The position numbers and the translations under genes are program-made. Positions 1-7,455 of a stretch of 21,359 bases of DNA are shown here, one piece after another (position 1 is the first letter of the stretch; the number at the start of each line of letters is the position of its first letter). The notes below the pieces were generated by a model. That model was not told the origin of the DNA. It did not search any database and was given only the letters and a program-made list of their open reading frames with translations. Origin of the DNA: ARS1285 sp038045965 (lineage in GTDB: Archaea > Nanobdellota > Nanobdellia > Pacearchaeales > GW2011-AR1); the NCBI GenBank assembly GCA_038045965.1, contig JBBSXD010000022.1, positions 1 through 21,359 on the forward strand. The letters run 5' to 3'.

Positions 1-66
1 TTCAGAGGATACAAATATCAAATTAAAAATTAAAATCCCTATTAACAACAAGCAAATATTTTTCAT
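1..66 (-). CDS. Secreted protein, N-terminal signal peptide only (cut by window edge)
   Basis: The minus strand reads an ATG at position 66 followed by 22 open codons to the window edge: MKNICLLLIGILIFNLIFVS then SE. This is a typical signal peptide: short basic start, long hydrophobic core, small residues at the end. The ATG overlaps the TGA of the upstream membrane-anchored gene by one base (TGATG), so the two are translationally coupled. The start resembles that of the Cys-rich protein at 4083-5762, which also follows an anchored KRSQV protein. I infer that this is the large secreted partner of a third surface module. Nothing after residue 22 is visible, so the mature protein is unknown. 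Confidence 0.7.
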   Translation of the reverse strand, partial: MKNICLLLIGILIFNLIFVSSE

Positions 67-800
67 CATAATTCATCCAACTCACTGGCAAAATTGAAAA
101 CCAGTGTTTCATTATTTATTTTAATTTTATCATCCTTAATAGTATAAATTACATTTCTATCATCAATTTGAAGAGCATTAACATAAAAATCATTGCTTGA
201 TATTTCATCCAAGCAAGTTATACAAATACTTTTAGTATCTTTAATCTGATCTTTTACTATAAATTCAGCAGAATCATAAATTTCATCTAATCTAGCAGGA
301 ATTTCTAAATAGAAAGATTTCAAATTATAACTTCTTTCTCCCTTAGTAATGGATATAGGATAATAAACATTAAAAATAACTTTTTCTTTTTCAATATTAA
401 CTATAGCTTTTATCTCTTCATCACTTATTATATAATCTTCAAATTTCTCAAAATTATTTATACAAAAAAAATTTAAATCACTTACATAGTTTCCAATTTC
501 ACTTTCTATTTTTTCTTTGCTAGGCATTAAATTTTTCCCATTTCTAAAATAATAAGGAATCCCATTCTCCAAACTTTCTTCGGGGCTTATAAAATATCCT
601 CCGTAATTCGCTGTATCAAGTATGGCTCTTTCTCCAGTTTCTTTAATACATTCTTGCACATAATTATAGATTGGTTTTATTTCATTGTCTACATTTTGAT
701 ATTCTAAATTGCTTTTTGGAATAAATAAAAAAATTAAAATAATTACAATTATAAAAGCTAATATTATTAGTGGAGTTATTTGACTTTTCTTATTTTTCAT
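66..800 (-). CDS. Single-pass anchored surface protein with pilin-like N-terminus (third paralogue)
   Basis: This 244-residue protein begins with a short basic stretch, then KKSQITPLIILAF and a hydrophobic segment (about residues 8-28), followed by an extracellular domain. The basic-SQ-hydrophobic start resembles archaeal class III (type IV pilin-like) signals, where a prepilin peptidase cuts just before Q. The usual Glu at mature position 5 is missing, so a plain uncleaved anchor is also possible. It aligns with the proteins at 5759-6568 and 10979-11785: an early region with 'ISP..' near a double Gly, two spaced Cys, and a Tyr-Thr-Ile-Lys-Asp segment near the end. It is the most divergent of the three. 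Its ATG overlaps the stop of the winged-helix MNT gene by 4 bases (ATGA), and its stop overlaps the next secreted-protein ATG. Exact function is not known. Confidence 0.75.
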   Translation of the reverse strand: MKNKKSQITPLIILAFIIVIILIFLFIPKSNLEYQNVDNEIKPIYNYVQECIKETGERAILDTANYGGYFISPEESLENGIPYYFRNGKNLMPSKEKIESEIGNYVSDLNFFCINNFEKFEDYIISDEEIKAIVNIEKEKVIFNVYYPISITKGERSYNLKSFYLEIPARLDEIYDSAEFIVKDQIKDTKSICITCLDEISSNDFYVNALQIDDRNVIYTIKDDKIKINNETLVFNFASELDEL

Positions 801-1354
801 AACAATTTCTTGCCATTTTTTATTATATCTTTTATTAAAGAATCTTTCTCTTTAATATCTTTCTCTAAAAAAAAATGGCATTCTAATCTACCATCTATAT
901 ATCCCAATTCTTTTTTTATAATATTCTCTATTTTACTCTTTTCTTTGATTTTATCTTCTAGAAATATTGCTATATCTATATCAGATTTATCATGAAATAT
1001 TAATTTTGAATAACTACCAAATAAATAAACATTTTTTATTTGTCTAAATTCACTTAATTTATTTGTAGTATAAACAACTATATTAAAAATATCATAAGGA
1101 ACATTAAAATATTTATATTCTTTTTTTAAAAACTCCAATAATTCATTAAAATCAGAACTAGAATTTAACATTAATAAATTATTTTCTTTAATTATTATCC
1201 TTAGTACCATTAGCTTATTTAATACTATATCAAGAGGAACATTATTCATCCTAGTTTTTTCTTTAATTTCTAATCTTGTATATCTGCTGCCAGGACTAAT
1301 CATAAAAAAAGATATTACTCTTACTACATTCTTATCAAAAATATTTGAAATCAT
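797..1354 (-). CDS. Winged-helix DNA-binding domain fused to MNT nucleotidyltransferase
   Basis: The 185-residue protein has two parts. Residues 1-75 look like a winged helix-turn-helix (YTRLEIKEKTRMNN followed by LDIVLNKLMVLRIIIKEN as recognition helix and wing). Residues 105-185 carry the minimal nucleotidyltransferase signature GS-x10-DxD (G113, S114, D125, D127, in LFGSYSKLIFHDKSDIDIAI). MNT proteins of this family transfer nucleotides, often as the antitoxin of a HEPN partner. The HEPN gene lies directly upstream with a 4-base overlap. The winged helix makes it a good candidate for the factor that binds the palindromes at 1835-1852 and 1879-1896 and so regulates its own operon; that link is inference. 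The anchored surface gene at 66-800 is the next gene, also with a 4-base overlap. Confidence 0.82.
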   Translation of the reverse strand: MISNIFDKNVVRVISFFMISPGSRYTRLEIKEKTRMNNVPLDIVLNKLMVLRIIIKENNLLMLNSSSDFNELLEFLKKEYKYFNVPYDIFNIVVYTTNKLSEFRQIKNVYLFGSYSKLIFHDKSDIDIAIFLEDKIKEKSKIENIIKKELGYIDGRLECHFFLEKDIKEKDSLIKDIIKNGKKLL

Positions 1355-1830
1355 TTTATTAGCTTATTCAATTTACTTACAAAAGGATTAACTACTTCAT
1401 TCAAAAATATGTCAGCTTTTTTCTTATATTCTTTAGCCATAAATTCAGAACCAGTATAATATTGCAGTTTCAATCTTTCTTTTTTTGCTTCTGACAAATC
1501 ATTTGCCATTTTAATAAATTCTTCATATCCTAATTCTAATAAATTTAATATTTCTTTATCTTCTATTATTTCTTTAAAAATAATAATCGTTGTTTTATGA
1601 ACCTTATTTTCTATTTTTATCCCAAATTTCTTAACAAGAAATAATTTTGTTATATCATGCATAGCATAATATCCTGATATTATGCTCCATCTTGGAAAAT
1701 TATTTAAAACGAACTTAGAATGCTCTAAATTATCTTTATAAGAGTTATTAAAAAAATTTATATATCTATCTAATTCGGTTTCAACTATTTTACTAATAAA
1801 ATTATTTTTAATATATTTTTCTATATTCAT
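1351..1830 (-). CDS. HEPN-domain protein, partner of the MNT protein
   Basis: With the start at the ATG at 1830 (MNIEKYIKNN) the protein has 159 residues. It is mostly helical and has the HEPN signature SGYYAMHDITKLFLVKKFG followed by a conserved His-Lys (KVHKTT), as in stand-alone HEPN proteins next to MNT genes. The RNase-type Rx4-6H motif seen in HepT toxins is not obvious here, so it may be a non-nuclease HEPN. An alternative ATG lies six bases upstream at 1836. A still longer TTG-started form from 1908 would translate straight through the duplicated operator, which makes it unlikely. A TATA-like box centred at 1855 is about 26 bp from 1830, which supports a leaderless start there. The stop overlaps the MNT ATG by 4 bases. 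Confidence 0.78.
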   Translation of the reverse strand: MNIEKYIKNNFISKIVETELDRYINFFNNSYKDNLEHSKFVLNNFPRWSIISGYYAMHDITKLFLVKKFGIKIENKVHKTTIIIFKEIIEDKEILNLLELGYEEFIKMANDLSEAKKERLKLQYYTGSEFMAKEYKKKADIFLNEVVNPFVSKLNKLIK

Positions 1831-1896
1831 AAACATACCAATAAAATGGTATTTAAAAACATTCCTATATTCATAAACATACCAATAAAATGGTAT
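1821..1896. repeat. Perfect 32-bp direct repeat, two copies
   Basis: Positions 1821-1852 and 1865-1896 are identical over 32 bp, with starts 44 bp apart. Each copy contains the 18-bp palindrome ATACCATTTTATTGGTAT (minus-strand reading) followed by ATGTTTATGAATATAG, so the promoter/start region of the HEPN gene has been tandemly duplicated. The 44-bp offset puts the two start codons in different frames. The outer copy opens only a 17-codon reading frame. Confidence 0.95.
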
Positions 1897-1907
1897 CCTT
1901 AATACCA
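1835..1907 (-). promoter_or_regulatory. Operator array: repeated ATACCA/TGGTAT inverted repeats
   Basis: ATACCATTTTATTGGTAT occurs at 1835-1852 and 1879-1896: 6-bp perfect arms with a 6-bp spacer. A third inverted pair of the same half-sites, in the opposite order and with a 5-bp spacer, spans 1891-1907. Five half-sites therefore lie within 73 bp. The inner palindrome sits between the TATA-like box and the predicted transcript start, the usual place for an archaeal repressor site. Binding by the winged-helix MNT protein is inferred from location only. Confidence 0.7.
1850..1859 (-). promoter_or_regulatory. TATA-like box for the HEPN-MNT-surface operon
   Basis: The minus strand reads TTTTTAAATA, centred near 1855. 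This is about 26 bp upstream of the ATG at 1830, the spacing expected for an archaeal TATA box and a leaderless transcript. It overlaps the edge of the inner palindrome. Confidence 0.6.
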
Positions 1908-1908
1908 A

Positions 1909-4083
1909 TTAAAAATTAAACGACCATTCATCTTTATCTGTTTTATACTCCAAAAACTGTGATGGTCTGACTATTATTGAACATGTGTTAGGGAATGGCT
2001 GGTTATTATATTTATCATTGCATCTTATATAATAATTTTTATTTAAGACCCATTCGGAATTATGTATATAATTATCAACACTAGTCATTTTAATTCCAGA
2101 TTCAATCTCAAAATTACAGTCAGTATAAGAATAACTGCATTCTGCTTTTTCATCTGTAATTATTTTTAATTCAGTTTCTCTATAAACTCTTACAATATTC
2201 GGAGCGTTTCTATCTGTTTCAACTTTGAAGCTGGTAGATTTATAATCTACATTTCCACCTAAATCAACGCATTTAAAATAATAAACATAATCTCCTTTTA
2301 CTAAATCTTGTCTTTGTAAATGAATACTAGATTTTGTATCGTGGAATAAAACGTAATCCTCATCTTTTTTAGGAGGCAGATTATTTTTATCATTATAATA
2401 ATAACAAAGTGCATTTCCATTTTCATATCCATTATCAGTTTTTATTTCAAGATTTACAGGAATTACATCAGCAGATCCTTTAATTATTCCTTCTGGTTTA
2501 ACTTCTAATATGTTCAAAGGTTGAGTTCCTATTAATCTATAAGGATAACTTTGAACATTAACATTTCTATCACCTTCTTTTTCTTGAGGCTGATCTTTAC
2601 ATCTAAAATAATAATCATTGTTTTTTCTGTCTTGTATTCCTGTTAAAGTTGTTCTGCACGTGTATAAATTTTTATTATTCATCTGAAACACTTTTGTATC
2701 ACAATTCATTTTATTTTCCATATTATCATAATTCTGATCTGTTCTACTCCATTTACATTCGCTTGGTTCATTAACATAAACTTCTAAATCAAAACTGCTT
2801 TGATTAAATCTTACAGGGTTTCCAGAAGGAATATTTACCTCGCTGATCATAGGCGGAGTTGTATCAGGTCCTTTCTCAACACAAAAATTAACGCTATATG
2901 CATCTTGATTAAAATTACCATTCGCATCCTGACATCTTATGAATAAAGTATACTCTCCATTATTTTTTAATTCTGGATTTTCTGAATTTAAAGCTTCAGG
3001 GCCAGGTAAAGATAATTTTTCAGTATGATTATATACAAATAAATTACTTCCATTAACAAAAAAATTCATCTTCTCATAATCATCTTTTAGAACATAATCT
3101 ATTTTACATTGTGCAGGTTCATTAGTTTCAAATGTAAAACTTAAAGGGAAAAAAGCTTTCACACATTCTCCTTTATCAGGTTTAATTATAACTCCAGTTG
3201 AAGGAGGTCTTACACTATTAAAAGGTTTAAAATTATAACCTTTGCTTACTTCTTTAAATTTAATTATAGGACTATTTACATCTTGGGGATTTTGCCAGAC
3301 ACATTTTTGTTCTTCGCTTCCTGCATTAACTATTTGACATGCTTGTCCCAAACTTCTGCAAGTATATTCACTGCACTCTTCAAATTTATTGCATAACTCA
3401 CAATCATTTCCTCCAACAGGGGCTTGCCAAGGCAAACAATAAAATTCTGTAACTTCTACATTTGATTTTTTATATGTAAATATAAATATTAATCCTGCTG
3501 TAATCAATCCAAGAATAAGTGCATCTGTTTGCGATGCTCCTCCATGGATAGCTAACGCAGTAACTATTCCTCCAACTGCTCCAGCTAAAGCTCCCCATTG
3601 TCCCCCATTATCTCCTCCAGCTAATCCTCCTATTATTCCAAACAATCCAGCGCCAGCTCCTCCATAATAAATTGCATTTCCTATCAATTGATTATTTAAA
3701 AAACCCCCAATAACTCCATTAGTTCCTCCACCTCCACCACCCCCATTTACATTAACTGGTGGTCTATCACCTCCAGGCTCATTATCTTTACTAGAATCAT
3801 CATCATTAGAACCATCACCACCTCCTTCTTCTCCACTTCCAACTTCCTTACTATCTTCAGTAGGTAATTCATTACCAGTTCCAGATGGAACAGGAGTAGT
3901 AGTTAGATCATCAACTCTTTTTTCAGTTCCAGGATTACTATCAGAAAATTCAAATCTAATTCCACCTGGTGCACTCGCTAATCCTCCAAAAGCGATTATA
4001 CTTAAAATTAAATTTAGAATAATAAAATAACATTTCAAATTTTTTAATTTAAATCTTTTAAAATTATTTTCTTGAGCTTTCAT
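1909..4083 (-). CDS. Large secreted/membrane surface protein with Gly-rich membrane hairpin and Ig-like Cys-containing repeats
   Basis: The 724-residue protein starts with a basic region and a hydrophobic export signal (about residues 15-38). Next comes an acidic, Gly/Ser/Pro-rich linker (about 45-130), then a Gly-rich hydrophobic region with probably two membrane passes (about 133-203). A Cys-rich motif follows (FYCLPWQAPVGGNDCELCNK, then EECSEYTCRSLGQAC). The C-terminal half has three or four beta-sandwich-like repeats of the pattern 'PSECKWS...DNMENKMNCD...YYFRCKD'. It aligns with the C-terminal two-thirds of the 1173-residue protein at 7456-10977. Its ATG overlaps the stop of the upstream Cys-rich gene by one base (TAATG). 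A surface-coat or adhesin role is inferred; I know no biochemical function for the family. Confidence 0.78.
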   Translation of the reverse strand: MKAQENNFKRFKLKNLKCYFIILNLILSIIAFGGLASAPGGIRFEFSDSNPGTEKRVDDLTTTPVPSGTGNELPTEDSKEVGSGEEGGGDGSNDDDSSKDNEPGGDRPPVNVNGGGGGGGTNGVIGGFLNNQLIGNAIYYGGAGAGLFGIIGGLAGGDNGGQWGALAGAVGGIVTALAIHGGASQTDALILGLITAGLIFIFTYKKSNVEVTEFYCLPWQAPVGGNDCELCNKFEECSEYTCRSLGQACQIVNAGSEEQKCVWQNPQDVNSPIIKFKEVSKGYNFKPFNSVRPPSTGVIIKPDKGECVKAFFPLSFTFETNEPAQCKIDYVLKDDYEKMNFFVNGSNLFVYNHTEKLSLPGPEALNSENPELKNNGEYTLFIRCQDANGNFNQDAYSVNFCVEKGPDTTPPMISEVNIPSGNPVRFNQSSFDLEVYVNEPSECKWSRTDQNYDNMENKMNCDTKVFQMNNKNLYTCRTTLTGIQDRKNNDYYFRCKDQPQEKEGDRNVNVQSYPYRLIGTQPLNILEVKPEGIIKGSADVIPVNLEIKTDNGYENGNALCYYYNDKNNLPPKKDEDYVLFHDTKSSIHLQRQDLVKGDYVYYFKCVDLGGNVDYKSTSFKVETDRNAPNIVRVYRETELKIITDEKAECSYSYTDCNFEIESGIKMTSVDNYIHNSEWVLNKNYYIRCNDKYNNQPFPNTCSIIVRPSQFLEYKTDKDEWSFNF

Positions 4084-5762
4084 TAATCAAATAATCCTCC
4101 TAAAAATCCTTTTTCTTCAGTTTCAGCATCACTTACTATTCCCTGGCTTATTTTTCTACTAACTCCATTATCTTTTACAACAATTCCATCGTCAGTGCTT
4201 CTTCCAGCTAAATTTTCATAATTACCGCAATCTCCTAAGCTGACACAAATTTTATTCATATTATTAACCCATTGAGCGCTTAACACTTCACAATTTTCTT
4301 TACATTTTTTATTTCCAAATAATCCTTCTTCATATTTTATTGTTTGTCTTGAATTTGCTAAACTGCAAATATTTCCAGCATTTCCTTCTTTCCAATGTTC
4401 TAATCCTGGAGGATGTCTTGGCAGACATATTCCTCCACCCTTTAATATTCCAGTATTTTCTTTTTTCGGATCACTATCTGCTAATTGCACTTTTTGTACT
4501 TGTACTTTTGTATCTACTTTTTGATCTGCAATTGTTTTGCTATTACTTCCATCATAATGAACTCCTTCTATCCAATAACAATCTCTTTTGTCTGTATTTT
4601 CACAATCATCCTGTTCTAATTGATCAATGCAATCTACCCATCTGTTAGCTCTGCATGCAGCCTCGATAAAACTTCCTTGACTTGTACTTAAACTTTCCTC
4701 AATACAAACTTCATTTCTAAAATCAGCACAGGGTTCTATAGTTTCTTCTCCATTAATACAAACATGTCTATAAAATCTACTTCCTACTGTATCTTGTCCA
4801 TTATCACTTGTCCCTTCATTCAAACACCAGCTCTCTCCATTCTTGTAATTTTTTCCATTTTCAGTTTTATAACAATTCAAATCTTTACACGCTAAATTTC
4901 CATAAGTTGCTTGTCCTTTTTTACAAATGCTTCCAGATAAATAATTACAATTTCCACAGGTTTTACTTCCAGCATTCCCCTTAGAATCTTTTGGATTACA
5001 CGAATTTTCTTTTTTTACTATTTTCTGCCAATAACTAGGATCTTTAGAATAAATTCTATTTGCATCATAAATATTTGCATAATTTCCACAACTATCTTTA
5101 AAATAAATTTCATCTTTTCCTTCGACACAAGTTGTTTGTTCAGTAGGACCACATTCGGTAGCTAATTCATCATTACTACATAAATAATCTTCAAAAAATT
5201 CTGTTTTAATTTCAGTACTATTATTTATTCCTTTTGAACAATCTCCCCTTGTTGCAATCTTACAACTCTTTCCTCCTTCTTTTTCAAAAACGCAAGCACC
5301 AACATCACTTGAATAAGAAGTTAATATACAACTAGCTTCATCTTTAATATCTGTTTTGAAATTAGTTTCTAATCCATATAATGAAGATAATCTTTTACAT
5401 CTAGTTAATGTAACAAAACTTGCCTGATTTCCTATATTACAGCATCCTAAATTACATTGAGGAATTTCTTCACTATTTTCTACCCAAGTCCCTTTAGAAA
5501 TTTCACAAACTTTTTGAGGAGTATTTTCCATACATAATCCTTCAGCAGAATCTATACAAACTCCTAACTTACAATAACTAGTAGCATCACAACTCGTCGG
5601 TGTTTTCCTAAATTTATCATCACATTGATCATCTTTTGTATTCTGGCACCATGCTCCGCTTTTTGTTTTCTCACAGCATACATTAAATTCTTGGGCAATA
5701 ATAAAACTAATAGAACTAAAAATTAAAATTCCCAATATAATCAAGAAAAATATTTTTTTCAT
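4083..5762 (-). CDS. Secreted Cys-rich surface protein
   Basis: This 559-residue protein has a clear signal peptide (MKKIFFLIILGILIFSSISF, cleavage probably near residue 24 before QEFNVCCEKT). The rest is very rich in paired cysteines (CCEKTKSGAWCQ, CNLGCCNIGNQ, TKEFF..CS, CGNYANIYD, CADFRNEVC, AACRANRWVDC, ICLPRHPPG, ICVSLGDCGNY). Such patterns suggest a chain of small disulfide-stabilised domains outside the cell. No other membrane segment is seen. The same Cys blocks occur in the same order in the N-terminal part of the protein at 7456-10977. The gene overlaps the anchored-protein gene upstream by 4 bases and the next gene by 1 base, so all three are probably one operon. No enzyme motif was recognised. 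Confidence 0.8.
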   Translation of the reverse strand: MKKIFFLIILGILIFSSISFIIAQEFNVCCEKTKSGAWCQNTKDDQCDDKFRKTPTSCDATSYCKLGVCIDSAEGLCMENTPQKVCEISKGTWVENSEEIPQCNLGCCNIGNQASFVTLTRCKRLSSLYGLETNFKTDIKDEASCILTSYSSDVGACVFEKEGGKSCKIATRGDCSKGINNSTEIKTEFFEDYLCSNDELATECGPTEQTTCVEGKDEIYFKDSCGNYANIYDANRIYSKDPSYWQKIVKKENSCNPKDSKGNAGSKTCGNCNYLSGSICKKGQATYGNLACKDLNCYKTENGKNYKNGESWCLNEGTSDNGQDTVGSRFYRHVCINGEETIEPCADFRNEVCIEESLSTSQGSFIEAACRANRWVDCIDQLEQDDCENTDKRDCYWIEGVHYDGSNSKTIADQKVDTKVQVQKVQLADSDPKKENTGILKGGGICLPRHPPGLEHWKEGNAGNICSLANSRQTIKYEEGLFGNKKCKENCEVLSAQWVNNMNKICVSLGDCGNYENLAGRSTDDGIVVKDNGVSRKISQGIVSDAETEEKGFLGGLFD

Positions 5763-6568
5763 TTTATCAATCCTGCAGGAACTGCTAAACTTCTTGAGGC
5801 AAAATAAAATTTCTCATCGCTGTCTCTATCAGTTAAAATATATATGGTGCTTCCTTCACTTTGTTTTTTCTTTTCAATCTTTAAAGAAGGATAATATAAC
5901 ATATAATTTAAAGTCTCACTATCCCCATATCTAGTCTCCCATTGACTTATAGAACTCGCAATTAAAGCAAAATTATAAATTTTAGATTTAATTCCTGTTT
6001 TTATCTCATTATAATTTTCAGTATTGCTTTTTTGAATTACTAAATTTAAACTAACATCAGTTAAAACATTATCAGGAACCAAATCAATATTTATCTCAGG
6101 CTCTTTCATAGTTATGATATATCCTTTTTTTTCATATCTAGATTTAACATCTTCAACACAATTTTTAATTTTTGGTTTAGAATATTTTGCTAATTCATCT
6201 TTAATAGTATTTATTATAATTGGTTTTTGCATTACGCATTTCTCATAATCATTTTCAGAATAACAAACATAATCAACTTTATTCCCCTTATATAAAATAT
6301 AATTTTTAGGTTCTATAACCCCCCCTTGCAAACTTAAAATATTTAATCCTTCTTTTATAGAACCTTTAATACATTCTTCAATTTCTTGATAAGGACTTTT
6401 ACTAGTAAATATTTTATCAAACCTGCTATCTCTAGCAAACAACAAAACTAATACTACTAATATTAATATTCCCAAAATTATAAATACAGAAACCTGTGAG
6501 CGTTTCGATTTTGTGAAAATATTTTTATCTACAAAAGTGAAACGCGAATACCTCTTTTTTATTTCCAT
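5759..6568 (-). CDS. Single-pass anchored surface protein with pilin-like N-terminus
   Basis: The protein has 269 residues. Residues 1-24 are basic and contain YSRFTFVDKNIFTKSKRS; then QVSVFIILGILILVVLVLLF spans the membrane, and about 220 residues face outward. The Q sits at residue 25, exactly as in the paralogue at 10979-11785. The KRS-Q-hydrophobic junction looks like an archaeal class III signal but lacks the Glu usual at mature position 5. The outer domain shares with the paralogue a GG..I.P..YI motif, a VCY...YE.CV..P segment and a C-terminal 'KF.FA.RSL..P.G' end. A TATA-like box about 26 bp upstream of the ATG suggests it heads the operon with the two Cys-rich genes. It may be a pilin-like or scaffold subunit that displays its large partner; this is inference. 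Confidence 0.8.
   Translation of the reverse strand: MEIKKRYSRFTFVDKNIFTKSKRSQVSVFIILGILILVVLVLLFARDSRFDKIFTSKSPYQEIEECIKGSIKEGLNILSLQGGVIEPKNYILYKGNKVDYVCYSENDYEKCVMQKPIIINTIKDELAKYSKPKIKNCVEDVKSRYEKKGYIITMKEPEINIDLVPDNVLTDVSLNLVIQKSNTENYNEIKTGIKSKIYNFALIASSISQWETRYGDSETLNYMLYYPSLKIEKKKQSEGSTIYILTDRDSDEKFYFASRSLAVPAGLIK
6500..6545 (-). other. 46-nt inverted repeat inside the coding region, conserved in a paralogue
   Basis: On the transcript strand the arms are GCGTTTC-AC-TTTTGT and ACAAAA-TC-GAAACGC: 7 + 6 pairs around a 2x2 internal mismatch. It lies about 24-69 nt into the anchored-protein gene and encodes the RFTF...KSKR segment. The same 46-nt layout occurs at 11717-11762. Confidence 0.7.
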
Positions 6569-6591
6569 CTTTTTATTTAATGTTCATCTTG

Positions 6592-6601
6592 TTTATAAAT
6601 T
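6592..6601 (-). promoter_or_regulatory. TATA-like box for the second surface module
   Basis: The minus strand reads AATTTATAAAC here, centred near 6596. That is about 26-28 bp upstream of the ATG at 6568 and predicts a leaderless transcript covering 6568 down to 1909. Confidence 0.55.
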
Positions 6602-6621
6602 TATTAGATATCCATTTAATT

Positions 6622-7047
6622 TTATTTCTCATTCTTTTTAATATATTCAACTACCTCGCTAACAAACATTTCAACAATTTTAATATCTTCTATAGCTTTA
6701 AATATATCTTCTTTATTAATCGATCCATATCTATGTGCAATTTTATTTCTTAATCTAATCAGGTCTTTTAATTTTTCTTCTGTTTTTTTATTTATTACTT
6801 TATTTTCCCCAAGTAATATAAAAATATCTTTTATTTCAGAAGGAAAGCCAAATTTCTTAGAGTCTATTATCTCGTCGCCTAAATCAATTGTTTTGTTAAG
6901 AATTGAAAATATTATCATTGAACAAGCATAGAAGTTAAGATCATCTAAATCAGACAATTTTTTTATATTCCTTTCTCTTAATTTTTGAGAATATTTCTTA
7001 ATATCTTCAATAATAATGCTTATTCTTTCTTTATCATACATTTTCAA
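6622..7047 (-). CDS. hepT: HepT-type HEPN ribonuclease toxin
   Basis: This 141-residue all-helical protein carries the HepT toxin motif Rx4HxY as R100-NKIA-H105-R-Y107 (in RLRNKIAHRYGSI). In characterised MntA-HepT systems the R and H form the RNase site, and the Tyr is nucleotidylated by MntA to switch the toxin off. The upstream gene encodes an MntA-type protein and overlaps this gene by 14 bases. A second ATG two codons in (7041) is possible. The motif is intact, so the toxin is likely active. The pair sits between two surface-protein modules on the same strand. Confidence 0.87.
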   Translation of the reverse strand: MKMYDKERISIIIEDIKKYSQKLRERNIKKLSDLDDLNFYACSMIIFSILNKTIDLGDEIIDSKKFGFPSEIKDIFILLGENKVINKKTEEKLKDLIRLRNKIAHRYGSINKEDIFKAIEDIKIVEMFVSEVVEYIKKNEK

Positions 7048-7423
7048 ATACCTCTTTTATTCTTTTATATATTATGGGCTTAAAATCTCTATACTGGTTT
7101 AATGTATTAAGTTTAATTAAACGCAAAAATTTTTCATCTTTAACAATAAGAAGTTTTCCATATTTAAAAACCCTAAATTTGATATAAATAGGAAGTTCAT
7201 CAAAAAAAGATATATCTAAATTATCTGAGATATACCCAGCAATTTTAAGCTTATCTTTTTCTTTAAGGTTTCCAATTATACATAGGTCTATATCTGAAAG
7301 AGGTTTTATATTTCCAGTAGCATAACTTCCAAATAAATAAATAGCTTTAACATTTTTATTTATCGATATTTCTTTAGTTATTTTATTAACATTTTCAAAT
7401 TTTGTTTTCATATTTTTTCTCAT
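7034..7423 (-). CDS. mntA: MntA-type nucleotidyltransferase antitoxin
   Basis: The 129-residue protein has the minimal nucleotidyltransferase signature GS-x10-DxD: G32, S33, D44, D46 in LFGSYATGNIKPLSDIDLCI. Proteins of this kind add nucleotides to the Tyr of the HepT Rx4HxY motif and so neutralise the toxin. It lies directly upstream of the HepT gene with a 14-base overlap, the usual antitoxin-first order. The start at 7423 is preferred because a TATA-like box is centred about 25 bp upstream; an ATG at 7411 (MKTKFENV) is an alternative. Unlike the MNT protein at 797-1354, it has no winged-helix domain. Confidence 0.87.
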   Translation of the reverse strand: MRKNMKTKFENVNKITKEISINKNVKAIYLFGSYATGNIKPLSDIDLCIIGNLKEKDKLKIAGYISDNLDISFFDELPIYIKFRVFKYGKLLIVKDEKFLRLIKLNTLNQYRDFKPIIYKRIKEVFENV

Positions 7424-7442
7424 TTAGTTTAATCTATTTTTA

Positions 7443-7451
7443 TTTATAAAT
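7443..7451 (-). promoter_or_regulatory. TATA-like box of mntA-hepT
   Basis: ATTTATAAA on the minus strand, centred near 7447, is about 25 bp from the ATG at 7423, so the pair has its own promoter. It lies in the short gap after the end of the 1173-residue surface gene. Confidence 0.55.
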
Positions 7452-7455
7452 TTAT

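Noticed and set aside
1821..1896. A two-repeat CRISPR remnant
   Set aside because: The spacer would be 12 bp, no cas genes are near, and the repeat contains a promoter and start codon of the adjacent gene.
1351..1908. A longer HEPN protein starting at TTG 1908
   Set aside because: The extra 26 residues translate the duplicated operator, and the promoter spacing supports the ATG at 1830.
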